64,000 bases of DNA from JAEZAA01 sp964514485 (lineage in GTDB: Bacteria; Pseudomonadota; Gammaproteobacteria; Pseudomonadales; Oleiphilaceae), in contig CAZEWG010000015.1 of the NCBI GenBank assembly GCA_964514485.1, positions 5,054 through 69,053 of the forward strand, written 5' to 3'. Numbering within the stretch: position 1 is the first letter of the stretch; each line of letters begins with the position of its first letter. Positions 24,951 through 34,126 of this stretch are shown here, piece after piece. Under the pieces are notes generated by a model. That model ran no database searches and was not told where the DNA came from. It saw only the letters and a list, made by a program, of their open reading frames with translations. Made by a program: the position numbers and the translations under genes.

Positions 24951-25751
24951 ATGGAGCAAACCAGCGCATCAGACGCCATCATCCAGGTTCGCCAGGTGGT
25001 CAACCGTTTCGGCAGCCAACTGATCCATGACCATATTGATTTGACCATCCGCCGGGGTGAAGTACTGGGGCTGGTAGGTGGCTCAGGTAGCGGCAAATCC
25101 GTGCTGATGCGCTCGATGCTGGGGCTCCATCAGCCCACCGGGGGACAGGTTGAGGTGGAAGGGCTGGATATCACCACCGCCCCACCCCAAGAGGTGAGCC
25201 GGGTTCGCTACCGGTCCGGCGTCCTGTTCCAAAACGGCGCCCTGTTTTCCTCTTTGAGTGTGGCGGACAACATCCAAGTTCCCATCCGGGCTTACACCTC
25301 CCTCTCAACCCAGCTATGCCGCGAACTGGCGTTGCTCAAAATGAAGATGGTGGGGCTCTCCGCCGATGCCGCCAATAAGTTTCCATCGGAACTGTCCGGC
25401 GGCATGAAAAAGCGCGCGGCCCTGGCCAGAGCGATTATCCTGGACCCCACCCTGCTGTTTCTGGATGAGCCCACGGCAGGACTGGATCCAATCGCCGCCG
25501 CGGAGTTTGATGAACTGATCCAGTATCTGCAAAAACACCTGGGCCTGACGGTCGTGATGATCACTCACGACCTGGATAGCCTGTTCCGGATCTGTGACCG
25601 GGTGGCCGTGCTGGTGGATCAAAAGTTGGTGGTCGGCACCCTCGACGACCTCCTGGAGCACCCCCACCCCTGGATTCGCCGCTATTTTCATGGCCCTCGC
25701 GCCCGGGCGGCAAGGCAGAGCCAGACAACCAATGGAGCAAACCGTGTTTAA
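24951..25751 (+). CDS. MlaF-like ABC transporter ATPase
   Basis: The 266-residue ATPase has Walker A (GGSGSGKS), a Q-loop (LFQNGALFSSLSV), the signature LSGGMKKR, Walker B (LLFLDEPTAGLDP) and the H-loop (MITHDLDSL). It powers the MCE lipid transporter with the permease upstream and the MlaD-like protein downstream. The ATG at 24951 follows TCGGAGG. The gene ends 20 bases inside the next one. Confidence 0.93.
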   Translation: MEQTSASDAIIQVRQVVNRFGSQLIHDHIDLTIRRGEVLGLVGGSGSGKSVLMRSMLGLHQPTGGQVEVEGLDITTAPPQEVSRVRYRSGVLFQNGALFSSLSVADNIQVPIRAYTSLSTQLCRELALLKMKMVGLSADAANKFPSELSGGMKKRAALARAIILDPTLLFLDEPTAGLDPIAAAEFDELIQYLQKHLGLTVVMITHDLDSLFRICDRVAVLVDQKLVVGTLDDLLEHPHPWIRRYFHGPRARAARQSQTTNGANRV

Positions 25752-26676
25752 GGACAAGCATTACCTGGCCGTAGGAGTTTTCGTGTTAGCGGTATGCTTT
25801 CTGGGGGGCTACTTTGTCTATTGGCTGGCGGTCGCCCAGGAGCCCCACGACATGCGACGCTATGTGGTTTACTTTGAAGACAGTGTCCGGGGGCTGACCA
25901 AAGGCAGCCAGGTCCGTTACAAGGGGCTTAAGGTCGGCCGGGTTCAGGATGTGCGCATTGCCCCGGATAATCCCTACAAAGTGGAGGTGACCCTGGAGGT
26001 CGAGCAAACCACCCCGATTCTCAGTAACACCCGGGCCAGCGTGCAAATGCAGGGGGTGACCGGGCTTTCCTATATCGCCCTCAACCACAGCGACGCACCC
26101 GGCCACGCAGTGCAGTACCCTCGCCAAGGCGTCCCCGAAATTGACTCCACGGAATCCGGTTTTGAACGCCTGCTAGAGAGTGCCCCCCGCTTGATGAATC
26201 AGGTTACTGAACTGACTCGCAATATCAACGAGCTGTTTAACGAAGAAAACATCGCCCGCATTGCCAACACCCTACACCATGTCGAGCAGGCATCAGCCCA
26301 ACTGGAGCCCAGCCTGACGGAATTAACCACCGTGCTGAAACAAACCACGGAAGCCCTTGAACAGATCACCGCCGTCGCGGAAAACCTCCAGCACACCAGT
26401 GAACAAGCCCGCCCTCGTATCATGGCAACCCTGGAGCATTTCGAGCAAACCTCCCAACACCTGTCCCAGCTCAGCTTTCAACTGCAGCAACTGGTGGTTG
26501 ATAATCAGGAAAGTATCTCCGAGTTTCTGCAATCCGGCCTGCCGGAATTCAACCAGCTCATCCGCGAAAGTCGCATGACGGCCCGGGAAATCCAGTCTCT
26601 GGCAGAAAGCCTGCAACGCAATCCCAGCCAGCTGATCGTCCCCTCCAATATTGAACGCACGGAGATCGAGCCATGA
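25732..26676 (+). CDS. MlaD-family MCE domain substrate-binding protein
   Basis: The 314-residue protein has one N-terminal transmembrane helix (YLAVGVFVLAVCFLGGYFVYWLAV). An MCE domain follows (about 40-125: YVVYFEDSVRGLTKGSQVRYKGLKVGRVQDV, VQMQGVTGLSYIALN). The long helical C-terminal tail is probably coiled-coil (ASAQLEPSLTELTTVLKQTTEALEQI). MCE proteins form hexameric rings or tubes that carry lipids across the periplasm. It overlaps the ATPase gene by 20 bases and the next gene by 4. Confidence 0.92.
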   Translation: MEQTVFKDKHYLAVGVFVLAVCFLGGYFVYWLAVAQEPHDMRRYVVYFEDSVRGLTKGSQVRYKGLKVGRVQDVRIAPDNPYKVEVTLEVEQTTPILSNTRASVQMQGVTGLSYIALNHSDAPGHAVQYPRQGVPEIDSTESGFERLLESAPRLMNQVTELTRNINELFNEENIARIANTLHHVEQASAQLEPSLTELTTVLKQTTEALEQITAVAENLQHTSEQARPRIMATLEHFEQTSQHLSQLSFQLQQLVVDNQESISEFLQSGLPEFNQLIRESRMTAREIQSLAESLQRNPSQLIVPSNIERTEIEP

Positions 26677-27290
26677 GTGTCCGGCTTCTGCTCACCAGCC
26701 TGTTGTTGCTATTGGCGGGTTGCGAAACCATCATCTCACCGCCGCCCGCCTCCCAGCTCTACGGCTTGCGCCCCCTGCCGGCCCAGCAAGACGTCGGACA
26801 CCCCCTGCCAGTCAATTTGATTGTGCCTCGCCCAAGCGCCAGCCCGGCCCTTGACCGGGAATTTATTGCCCTGCACAAGGCCGACAACCAGCTCGGCTAT
26901 TTCGCCCGGGTACGTTGGACCACCACCACGCCGGAGCTGGTTCGCTTTTTCATCATCGACAGCGTACAAAACCAGGATCTCTTCCAATCGGTCACTCCTG
27001 ATTCCCGCTTTGCCCAGAGTAACTACCAGTTGGAAATTCATATCCAGGATTTTCAGGCCGAATATTCCCAAGACCGTACAACACCGGAGGTCAACCTGAC
27101 GCTGACCTTTATGCTCACCGACATGGCCAGTCGCCAACCTCTGGCGACGTTTGTGGAACGAGTCCGCAAACCCATTGCGGAAAACCGCCTCAGTCTGGTG
27201 GTCGAGGGGTTTCAGTCTGGCATGGAGCAGATCACTGGCAGCGTTATTCACCAGATCGCCTCCGCCCTTGAAGAACACGCCCTTGAGTGA
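26673..27290 (+). CDS. ABC-type transport auxiliary lipoprotein (PqiC/DUF330-like)
   Basis: The 205-residue lipoprotein has the lipobox LLAGC. Its mature domain follows the family pattern (SQLYGLRPLP, IALHKADNQLGYFARVRWTTTTPELVRFFIIDSV, YQLEIHIQDFQAEY). Such lipoproteins sit at the outer membrane and complete MCE transport systems. It overlaps the MlaD-like gene as ATGA and ends the operon. Confidence 0.88.
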   Translation: MSVRLLLTSLLLLLAGCETIISPPPASQLYGLRPLPAQQDVGHPLPVNLIVPRPSASPALDREFIALHKADNQLGYFARVRWTTTTPELVRFFIIDSVQNQDLFQSVTPDSRFAQSNYQLEIHIQDFQAEYSQDRTTPEVNLTLTFMLTDMASRQPLATFVERVRKPIAENRLSLVVEGFQSGMEQITGSVIHQIASALEEHALE

Positions 27291-27528
27291 CCTCCCTAAA
27301 CTCCCCTCTCCTTAAAAATCAGGCTCCCGAAGGTTTCCCCGGCGGACTTGGTAGCAGGCTCTGCCAATAACATCACAAACTGTAACGATTGGCATTTATT
27401 ACTAATAATCTCGTCATTCATGCCATGTTGTTAGCACTGGGAGCATGCTACTTATGCACTAGTAACCAGGATCGCCATGCAGGAAGTGGGCATCCGTTAC
27501 GTAAAACAACTATAACGGAGCAATAATA

Positions 27529-28284
27529 ATGACCAACAATAGTAACAAGGGTAAAAAGGTCCTGCGCTTTCTGGCCACGATTGGCCTGGCTGCTGCCATG
27601 ACCGGTTGCGGTAAACTGGGCTATCTGCTCAGCAACGATCGTGTTGCTAACGCCGACAACAACGATGTTCTCTTCATCGGTGACTCTATCTTCGCTCTGT
27701 CCGGCAAAATCCAGGACAACCTGGAAGCCAAAGCCGGACAAACCTTCCGCCGTTACACCATCTCTGGTGCACAACTGGTTGGCGGTTTTGTCGCTCCTTC
27801 CGTGCCCCAGCAGTTCGCCATGGCCAAAGCCGATAACCCCCACATTAAAACCATGGTGGGCGATGCCGGCGGTAACGATATTCTGATTCCCGCCATTGCT
27901 CTTGATCCCCACAACTGCCGTACCCAGTGGTACCAGTTCGGCCGTCTGAGCAACAAGTGCAAAGCATTCATTGATGATCTGTATGTGGCAGGCGTGGACT
28001 TCCTGAACGACATTGGTCAGCAAGGTGTGGAAAACGGTGTTCTGGTAGGCTACTACTACGTGAAAAACGGCCTGATTCCCGTGGCTAACCTGAAAGAAGC
28101 CGTTGACTACGGCAACACCATCCTGTCCCGGGCCTGCGCCAACTCCACCATTGATTGCGCATTCATTGACCCGCGCCCTGTGATTAAAAACCAGGACATC
28201 ATCTTCGACGGTATTCACCCCGCCGACAGCGGTTCACGCAAGATCGCCGATCTGATCTGGCCGAAACTGCAACGTCTCCTGTAA
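27529..28284 (+). CDS. SGNH/GDSL hydrolase-type lipoprotein
   Basis: The 251-residue product has a lipoprotein signal (lipobox MTGC). The SGNH blocks are visible: FIGDSIF (block I, nucleophile Ser), a Gly in SGAQLVGG, GGND (block III) and the DGIHP catalytic Asp/His pair near residue 225. Two later Cys pairs (CRTQ...NKC and CANSTIDC) suggest disulphides. Codon choice (GGT, CGT, AAC, CTG) suggests high expression. GGAG sits 8 bases before the ATG. A strong hairpin and a lipase-chaperone-like gene follow. The substrate, lipid or acetyl ester, is unknown. Confidence 0.8.
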   Translation: MTNNSNKGKKVLRFLATIGLAAAMTGCGKLGYLLSNDRVANADNNDVLFIGDSIFALSGKIQDNLEAKAGQTFRRYTISGAQLVGGFVAPSVPQQFAMAKADNPHIKTMVGDAGGNDILIPAIALDPHNCRTQWYQFGRLSNKCKAFIDDLYVAGVDFLNDIGQQGVENGVLVGYYYVKNGLIPVANLKEAVDYGNTILSRACANSTIDCAFIDPRPVIKNQDIIFDGIHPADSGSRKIADLIWPKLQRLL

Positions 28285-28290
28285 GTGTCC

Positions 28291-28316
28291 CAGGTGCGGC
28301 CAAACGGCCGCACCTG
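28291..28316 (+). terminator. Strong hairpin between the SGNH gene and the chaperone-like gene
   Basis: CAGGTGCGGCC and GGCCGCACCTG give an 11-bp perfect stem with loop AAAC, 6 bases after the SGNH stop. There is no T-run. It may limit read-through or protect the upstream message, giving more enzyme than chaperone. Confidence 0.45.
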
Positions 28317-28343
28317 TCGTTAGATCATCAGTAGAACCACTCC

Positions 28344-29381
28344 ATGAAAAACGCTAAATCCGTATTCGTGCTGGTGCTAGTCGCGCTCGGCGTCACTGGT
28401 CTCCTCTATGGCTATGACCATTACACAAAAGTCGAAACAGACTCACAGCCATTCAGGACAACAACATCCCAGGCACCCCTTAACGCCAAGAGTCCTACTC
28501 AGCCCCTGGTCGACCTCAATCCCCAGAGTGATCTGGTCAAACAGCTCGCCATCCAATATCTGGAGCGATACGGAGAGTCTATCCACCATCCAGGGACCCA
28601 GGCCAAACTGTATAACGAGTGGCAGGAGCTCTTGAGAGATTATCCGGAGCAAGGCCAATGGCTGTTTGAAGCCGCTATCGCGCTGGCCTTCCCTGAATAT
28701 CGGGATGCCATTTTGTCGCTCATGGAACGTCTTGCTCTTTATCATCAGTGGCTCGACGACAACTACCTGAGCCTTCAACGGATGGATATTCTGGAAAGCC
28801 GGGCCGCCATCTGGCAAAAACGTGAGGAACTGTTCGGCAGTGACGCGGAGTTGATCTGGGCCGATGAGCAAACGGCGCTGAATCAGCAGCAGGAAGCCAT
28901 TCATGTGGAACTGCGGCGGCTGGACCAGGCCCACCACCTGAGCCCCGCGGAAGCCGCCTCTCAGCTACAGAACGCCGTTGATGAAATCTACCGGGAAGGT
29001 TTCGCCCGTCAGCTCATCACACCCGACGTGGTAGCCACCGCCCTGTTTAGCCTGGATTCCGTCCAGGCCCAACTGCAGGCATTGCCGGAGGAAGAACAGC
29101 AAGCCCAGCTCAACGCCCTGCGCAAGCAACTGGGCATGCCTGACGATGTGATTGCCCGACTGGAAGAACAAGACCAGCAACGCAATGCCCGCTGGAAGCA
29201 GGGCTACCAATACATGGCCGAGCGGGAAGAGCTGGCCCGACAATTCAGTGGTGAGCAGCTGAACCGGGAACTGGAAGCACTGCGTGAAAAGCACTTTGGT
29301 CGTGCAGCCAAGACCATTGCACAGGAAGAGGCGGAAGGTTTCTATCGTTTTAACCGTCCTCGTCGGCTGGGGCTCAACTGA
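28344..29381 (+). CDS. Probable lipase-specific foldase (Lif/LifO-like chaperone)
   Basis: The 345-residue protein has one N-terminal membrane anchor (VFVLVLVALGVTGLLYGY) and then an almost wholly helical, Gln/Glu/Leu-rich periplasmic part. Segments such as REELFGSDAELIWADEQ and LNRELEALREKHFG resemble the helical arms of lipase chaperones that fold secreted lipases in the periplasm. The RxxFDY motif of classical Lif proteins is not seen, so this is a divergent member or an analogue. It directly follows an SGNH lipoprotein rather than a classical alpha/beta-hydrolase lipase. The ribosome site is weak. Confidence 0.6.
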   Translation: MKNAKSVFVLVLVALGVTGLLYGYDHYTKVETDSQPFRTTTSQAPLNAKSPTQPLVDLNPQSDLVKQLAIQYLERYGESIHHPGTQAKLYNEWQELLRDYPEQGQWLFEAAIALAFPEYRDAILSLMERLALYHQWLDDNYLSLQRMDILESRAAIWQKREELFGSDAELIWADEQTALNQQQEAIHVELRRLDQAHHLSPAEAASQLQNAVDEIYREGFARQLITPDVVATALFSLDSVQAQLQALPEEEQQAQLNALRKQLGMPDDVIARLEEQDQQRNARWKQGYQYMAEREELARQFSGEQLNRELEALREKHFGRAAKTIAQEEAEGFYRFNRPRRLGLN

Positions 29382-29386
29382 GCCCC
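29369..29386 (+). terminator. Possible terminator at the end of the chaperone-like gene
   Basis: GGGGCTC-AACT-GAGCCCC forms a 7-bp stem overlapping the stop codon, followed by TCCTTAA. The T-tract is poor. Confidence 0.35.
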
Positions 29387-29560
29387 TCCTTAACCCACCC
29401 CTAGATTCCTCACCCACCCGAGCTATTGCCCCAAAAGCCCCGCGAGCAATACCCCTCAAAACCAGAACTCTATAATGCCTTCACTCTGCACCAAAAAAAC
29501 CACAGGCTGCGTTCAGGCGGGGCCATGTGGCCGATCCACTTGTTCAGCAAGGAGATTGAC

Positions 29561-30184
29561 ATGGCCACCCACGACCCATACAAGCGTTTGTCCAAGGACG
29601 ACGCCGTGGTACTGCTTGTGGATCATCAGTCCGGGCTTATTTCCCTGGTGCAGGACTTCTCGCCCGGCGAGTTCAAGAATAATGTGCTTGCCCTGGCCGC
29701 CGTGGCTCAATACTTCCAACTGCCGACGATTCTGACGACCAGCTTTGAGGACGGTCCCAATGGGCCGCTCGTTCCCGAACTTAAAGAACAGTTTCCGGAG
29801 GCGCCCTACATTGCCCGGCCCGGACAGATTAACGCCTGGGACAATGAAGACTTCGTCAAGGCGATCAAAGCCACCGGCCGCAAGCAGTTGATCATCGCCG
29901 GCGTTGTCACCGACGTCTGCGTGGCCTTTCCGGCGTTGTCCGCCGTTAACGAAGGTTATGAGGTGTTCGCCGTAACCGATGCCTCCGGCACCTTCAACGA
30001 GGTGACGCGTCATGCCGCCTGGTCACGCATGGCACAGGCCGGCGTACAACTGGTGAACTGGTTCAGCGTAGCCTGCGAGCTACACCGTGATTGGCGAAAC
30101 GATGTCGAAGGGCTGGGCACCCTGCTTTCCAATCACATTCCCGCGTACCGCAACCTGATTACCAGCTACACCGCCCGCAAGTGA
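29561..30184 (+). CDS. Isochorismatase-family hydrolase (YcaC-like)
   Basis: The 207-residue enzyme shows the cysteine-hydrolase triad regions: Asp in LLVDHQSGL (about 20), a Lys in the middle (likely FVKAIKATGRKQL), and Cys in GVVTDVCVAFPAL (about 120). HAAWSRMAQAGVQLVNWFSV near the end is typical of the YcaC subgroup. The physiological substrate is unknown. GGAG 6 bases before the ATG at 29561 sets the start; the open frame extends 45 codons upstream without support. Confidence 0.88.
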   Translation: MATHDPYKRLSKDDAVVLLVDHQSGLISLVQDFSPGEFKNNVLALAAVAQYFQLPTILTTSFEDGPNGPLVPELKEQFPEAPYIARPGQINAWDNEDFVKAIKATGRKQLIIAGVVTDVCVAFPALSAVNEGYEVFAVTDASGTFNEVTRHAAWSRMAQAGVQLVNWFSVACELHRDWRNDVEGLGTLLSNHIPAYRNLITSYTARK

Positions 30185-30458
30185 CTGACGCAAGCGTCTT
30201 CAGAGTGATCAGTTTGAGACCTGGTCTTGTCGGCAATGCAAAAGACTAGCCTTGCATGGGGCAGGAGGCGCACTGCAACCAGCCTGGCTCATGGCCATCC
30301 GTCATGATCATGGACACACAGGAGCTTCACACGGGAGAGCAACAAGCATTCTGGTGCTTGGGTTCGCAGCGGATTAACGCAAAAATCTATCGCGATGGGA
30401 AGTATTCGGCGGTTACCGATCCCAAGGCTAGAAAAGAGAAAGCTTTAAAATAAAGAAA

Positions 30459-30535
30459 TGGTCGGGACAGAAGGATTTGAACCTTCGACCCCCAGCACCC
30501 CATGCTGGTGCGCTACCAGGCTGCGCTATGCCCCG
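30459..30535 (-). tRNA. tRNA-Pro (anticodon GGG)
   Basis: On the minus strand CGGGGCA pairs with TGTCCCG (one G-U), and the 3' CCA is encoded. The anticodon stem CCAGC/GCTGG encloses loop ATGGGGT, with anticodon GGG at 30499-30501. The T arm contains GGTTCAAAT. Confidence 0.95.
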
Positions 30536-30544
30536 ACAAAAAGA

Positions 30545-30566
30545 CGCTGAATTGACTAACTCAGCG
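30545..30566 (-). other. Hairpin with T-run immediately before tRNA-Pro
   Basis: On the minus strand CGCTGA and TCAGCG form a 6-bp stem around 10 bases, followed by TCTTTTT. It looks like a weak terminator for the DUF58 operon but lies only about 10 bases before the tRNA 5' end, so it may instead belong to the tRNA precursor leader. Confidence 0.3.
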
Positions 30567-30636
30567 GGTGCGAATATTACATGATCCCAATCGGTAAATA
30601 AACCTCTTCGTGCGTTTTTTTGCTAAAAATCCACTT

Positions 30637-31968
30637 TTAAAGCAAAGCTGTACGTTTTATCGACAAATATCGGTTAATTACCTCAACCCCCAACTGCTCG
30701 GGGGTCACATCCATCACCAGCAACCCTTCCGCCTGTAATTGCTCCTGCAACTGGCGGCGGCGAGCCAGATAGGCAAGGGTACCGGCATACTCCAAGGCCC
30801 CATCAAAATCCCTCACCTGCCGCTGACGGGCCTGATCCAGTGCCTGCTCACGCAGGTTCGCCAACAACACCAAGTGCCTTCGACGCAGCAGCCGGACACT
30901 CATCAGCAGATCCTGGGCATCCTCATCGCGCAGATTGGTCAGAATCACCACCAGAGCCCGTTTGTGCTGGCGACTCATCAACTCCTGAGCGGCCCGGAGA
31001 TAGTCACTGGCGTGGTTGCCCGGGTAAAGATCATAAAAGCCGTTCAACAGCTGATGGACATTGCTGGCGCCTTTTACCGCGGGCACCCAACGGGTGCTGT
31101 TGCCAAAGCTCATCATGGAGACCGAATCCCCCTGACGCAATGCCACAAAAGACAGCATCAAACTGGCATTCAACGCCTGGTCGAAATGGCTCAACTCGCC
31201 ATCCTGGGTACGCATCCGCCGCCCGCTGTCCAGCATCAGCACTACCTGCTGATCCCGCTCATCCTGAAACTCCCGGGAAATCAGCTGCAAACGCCGTGAG
31301 GTTGCTTTCCAGTCAATCTGGCGGATGGAGTCATCCGGGCGATACTCCCGGAGCTGATGAAACTCACGGCCCTCGCCCCGGCGGGGTCGCTGGCGGACAC
31401 CAAGCTGAGCGATATGATGCTCCTTGGTCTGCAACCCGAGCCCGACCACCGCGGCAAAATTGGGGTAGACCCGCACCTCGGTCTGAAGCGCCATCCGATG
31501 CTGGATTTCCCACCAGCCCCACTGGGAATCCCGCCTGATTTCCAGCCCGGCAAACGTCGCCAGACCGCGCCGTAACGGCCGCAAACGATAGCGCAGCTCG
31601 CTCCATTGGCCAGGGTGCAAGGCCACCTGGTGCGGCATGCCTTCCACGGCGCAAGCCTCGGGATAAAAGTCATAGATCTCCAGCCGGGTTTCTCGCGCCA
31701 GTTCATGCTGCAGCCGTAGGGCCACCTCACTCCACTGCCCCAGCGCCAGGCTCCCCGCGTGGCGCCGCTCCACACGCACCGGCGGAATCTGGCGGGAACG
31801 CCAAAGATCCAGGCCGGCGATGAGCACCAAGCTGATCACGGTGATGACTAACAGCTGGGTCGCGTCGCTCCAGCCGGGCCACAACTGCTCGGCCACCGCG
31901 GCCACGCCAGAGAGGACCAGGATCAGAGCAATGAGCGCTATGAGGCGCCGACTCGGTCTAAACTTCAT
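30637..31968 (-). CDS. DUF58 domain-containing protein
   Basis: The 443-residue protein has two N-terminal membrane helices and a DUF58 / von Willebrand A-like domain. The family motif is REYRPDDSIRQIDWKATSRR, followed by VVLMLDSGRRM, which carries a metal-site-like DSGRR in place of DxSxS. DUF58 proteins usually sit beside a MoxR ATPase, as here, where they overlap by 4 bases. Together they are thought to form a chaperone system for membrane or periplasmic complexes. It is the last gene of a six-gene operon. Confidence 0.88.
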   Translation of the reverse strand: MKFRPSRRLIALIALILVLSGVAAVAEQLWPGWSDATQLLVITVISLVLIAGLDLWRSRQIPPVRVERRHAGSLALGQWSEVALRLQHELARETRLEIYDFYPEACAVEGMPHQVALHPGQWSELRYRLRPLRRGLATFAGLEIRRDSQWGWWEIQHRMALQTEVRVYPNFAAVVGLGLQTKEHHIAQLGVRQRPRRGEGREFHQLREYRPDDSIRQIDWKATSRRLQLISREFQDERDQQVVLMLDSGRRMRTQDGELSHFDQALNASLMLSFVALRQGDSVSMMSFGNSTRWVPAVKGASNVHQLLNGFYDLYPGNHASDYLRAAQELMSRQHKRALVVILTNLRDEDAQDLLMSVRLLRRRHLVLLANLREQALDQARQRQVRDFDGALEYAGTLAYLARRRQLQEQLQAEGLLVMDVTPEQLGVEVINRYLSIKRTALL

Positions 31969-32960
31969 GGACGGGGGGCATCCACCTGCTCAAGGATATC
32001 CTCCAGCAACCGGTCCACCGGGATGCCCTCAATTTCCATCTCGGCGCCCAACAGGACTCGGTGCCTGAGCACGGGCTTGGCGACTTGCTTAATGTCATCC
32101 GGCAAGACGAAATCACGCCCCTGAATCAACGCCGCGGCACGGGCCGCCTGAATCAGGCCAATACTGCCCCTCGGCCCCGCCCCTCGGTTAATGCCCTGCC
32201 AGTCGCGAGTGGCACTGACCAGTCGCACCGCATACTCCATAATTTGCCGGTCCGTGGTCACCATCCGGGTCTGCTTCTGCAACTGAAGGATTCCTTCAGG
32301 GGTAATCAAGGGTTGCAGCGCCGCCAGGTAATCCTGATCCCTCACCACGCCCGTCACCCTTCGGACCAGTTCCACCTCGTCAGCCTGGACGGGATAGTCG
32401 ATGCGGATCTTGAACAGGAAGCGATCCAGCTCCGCTTCCGGCAATGGGTAGGTTCCTTCCTGCTCTATAGGGTTTTGGGTGGCCAGCACCATGAAAGGCT
32501 GTCCGACGGCAAAGGAGCGCCCTTCAATCGTGACCTGATGCTCCTGCATCACCTCCAGCAGCGCCGCCTGGGTTTTTGCCGGAGCCCGGTTAATTTCATC
32601 CGCCAGCAGCAGGTTGGTGAAGATGGGTCCCTTGCGGATCTCAAACTTACGCGCCTCCATATTGAACAACGCGTGACCGGTGATATCGCTCGGCATCAGG
32701 TCCGGCGTAAACTGGATCCGGGCAAAGCCGCCATTAAAGGTCTTGGCCAAGGCTCTGACCAGCAGCGTTTTGCCCAGCCCGGGCACCCCCTCCAGCAATA
32801 CGTGGCCACCGGCCAGCAGTGCGATTAACACCTGCTCAACCACTTGATCCTGCCCGATCAGCACCGATTTGAGGGCCAGATCAATCTGCCGCACCAAGGC
32901 AGCTCCCCCAAAAGGCTGGCCTGGATCAACAGTCGTTACGGATGCATGGGAGTCAGTCAT
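31965..32960 (-). CDS. MoxR-family AAA+ ATPase
   Basis: The 331-residue ATPase has Walker A (GVPGLGKT near residue 60), Walker B (LLLADEINRA), sensor 1 (VLATQNPIEQEGTYPLPEAELDRFLFKI) and the C-terminal MoxR lid with RGSIGLIQAARAAAL. MoxR proteins remodel or load cofactors into partner complexes with the help of DUF58/VWA proteins. Four-base overlaps with both neighbours show operon organisation. Confidence 0.94.
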   Translation of the reverse strand: MTDSHASVTTVDPGQPFGGAALVRQIDLALKSVLIGQDQVVEQVLIALLAGGHVLLEGVPGLGKTLLVRALAKTFNGGFARIQFTPDLMPSDITGHALFNMEARKFEIRKGPIFTNLLLADEINRAPAKTQAALLEVMQEHQVTIEGRSFAVGQPFMVLATQNPIEQEGTYPLPEAELDRFLFKIRIDYPVQADEVELVRRVTGVVRDQDYLAALQPLITPEGILQLQKQTRMVTTDRQIMEYAVRLVSATRDWQGINRGAGPRGSIGLIQAARAAALIQGRDFVLPDDIKQVAKPVLRHRVLLGAEMEIEGIPVDRLLEDILEQVDAPRP

Positions 32961-34126
32961 AGGTTGTTCCTTATGGTTTGCAGATCCTGCACATAATAGG
33001 TCAAGCGGGTTTCATCTTGAGGGGTTGCCGTCATGGCCTGCGCCACCACCGATTCCGGCAAGCCAGTGAGACGAGCAATTTCTTCATAGCGCCGGGCTTC
33101 GGGCCAAGCGCCATAGCCGGGCACACGTTGCGTCAGCCGGGTCTCGATCTCCGCTCTCAGAGGCTCCAGCAGGCTCGTGACTTGGCGATGGCGCCAGAGA
33201 AAACGGGCGGACGCCTGAATATGCTCCATAAACCGGCGGCGCTGCCCGGTCTCCTCAACAACCACCGGTCCAAAGCGCACCCCTTGGCGCCAGAGATAAA
33301 GCAATACCAGCGCCAGTGTCAGACCCAGGCTCCAACCGGCATGCTGCCACAGCAATTGCCACAACGAGGTGGCCTCTTGATTACGCAAAATACGGACAGA
33401 CTGCCCATCGCCCACCAGTCGCCACAACAAATAGGCGTTGTCCCGACAACTGATATAGGGGTTGGTCCATAACCGGCTATCGGCCAGCAGGGTCACTCGC
33501 CCAGCCCCATAGTCAAACTGCGCCAGGCGTGGTCCACGATGATCGCTGAGCACCAAGGCGTCCTGAGCCTGCTCCAGCCGCAAAAAGCTCGGCTCTGGAA
33601 AGCCTACCTGTATTTGCTCACCACCTGGCATGAAACGCACCGCTGCCGGATCCATCCAGGAGCCGCAATCCGACGCCAGCCCTAAAATGGCATCGATGAC
33701 TGTTGCCTGGTTTGTCCTGGCAGTGGGACGTGTCACCTCGACACCGAAGAAATCAAACAGGTAGTCCGCGTCGAGACTTTCCGGGCCGCGGTAGGGGTTC
33801 TGGCCCGTCATGATCAACAGGCCCCCATCCCACACCCAATTCAGCAACTCCTCGGCCTGGTCTCTTGAGAGCGCACCATAGGCGTCAATCAACCACAGGA
33901 CCTCACCCTGCTCAGGGGCCTGTTTCAACTGATGCAGCCCCATTTCATTCCGCACAGCCCTCCCTTGGGCCTGTATAAACTGCTCCGCCGCCAGGTAGGG
34001 ATTACGCTTGGCCGCTGCGGTGGGCTCCGCCCCCTGATCAAGCTCCACCCATTCCATCCGCCATAGCAGCCAACCGAGCCCGGCCAGCAGGAGCACTCCC
34101 AACACGCGCCAGAATTGCCGTTTCAT
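32957..34126 (-). CDS. DUF4350 domain-containing membrane protein
   Basis: The 389-residue product starts with a membrane helix (FWRVLGVLLLAGLGWLLW). The family segment NPYLAAEQFIQAQGR follows, then a Rossmann-like region with EVLWLIDAYGALSRDQAEELLNWVWDGGLLIMTG. A second membrane helix lies near residue 265-285, and the C-terminal domain is helical. It belongs to the MoxR-DUF58-DUF4129 cluster, where its exact role is unknown. The ATG at 34126 overlaps the upstream stop as ATGA. Confidence 0.82.
   Translation of the reverse strand: MKRQFWRVLGVLLLAGLGWLLWRMEWVELDQGAEPTAAAKRNPYLAAEQFIQAQGRAVRNEMGLHQLKQAPEQGEVLWLIDAYGALSRDQAEELLNWVWDGGLLIMTGQNPYRGPESLDADYLFDFFGVEVTRPTARTNQATVIDAILGLASDCGSWMDPAAVRFMPGGEQIQVGFPEPSFLRLEQAQDALVLSDHRGPRLAQFDYGAGRVTLLADSRLWTNPYISCRDNAYLLWRLVGDGQSVRILRNQEATSLWQLLWQHAGWSLGLTLALVLLYLWRQGVRFGPVVVEETGQRRRFMEHIQASARFLWRHRQVTSLLEPLRAEIETRLTQRVPGYGAWPEARRYEEIARLTGLPESVVAQAMTATPQDETRLTYYVQDLQTIRNNL

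Noticed and set aside
30256..30453. 65-codon plus-strand frame before tRNA-Pro
   Set aside because: No ribosome site or domain; composition unlike neighbouring genes.
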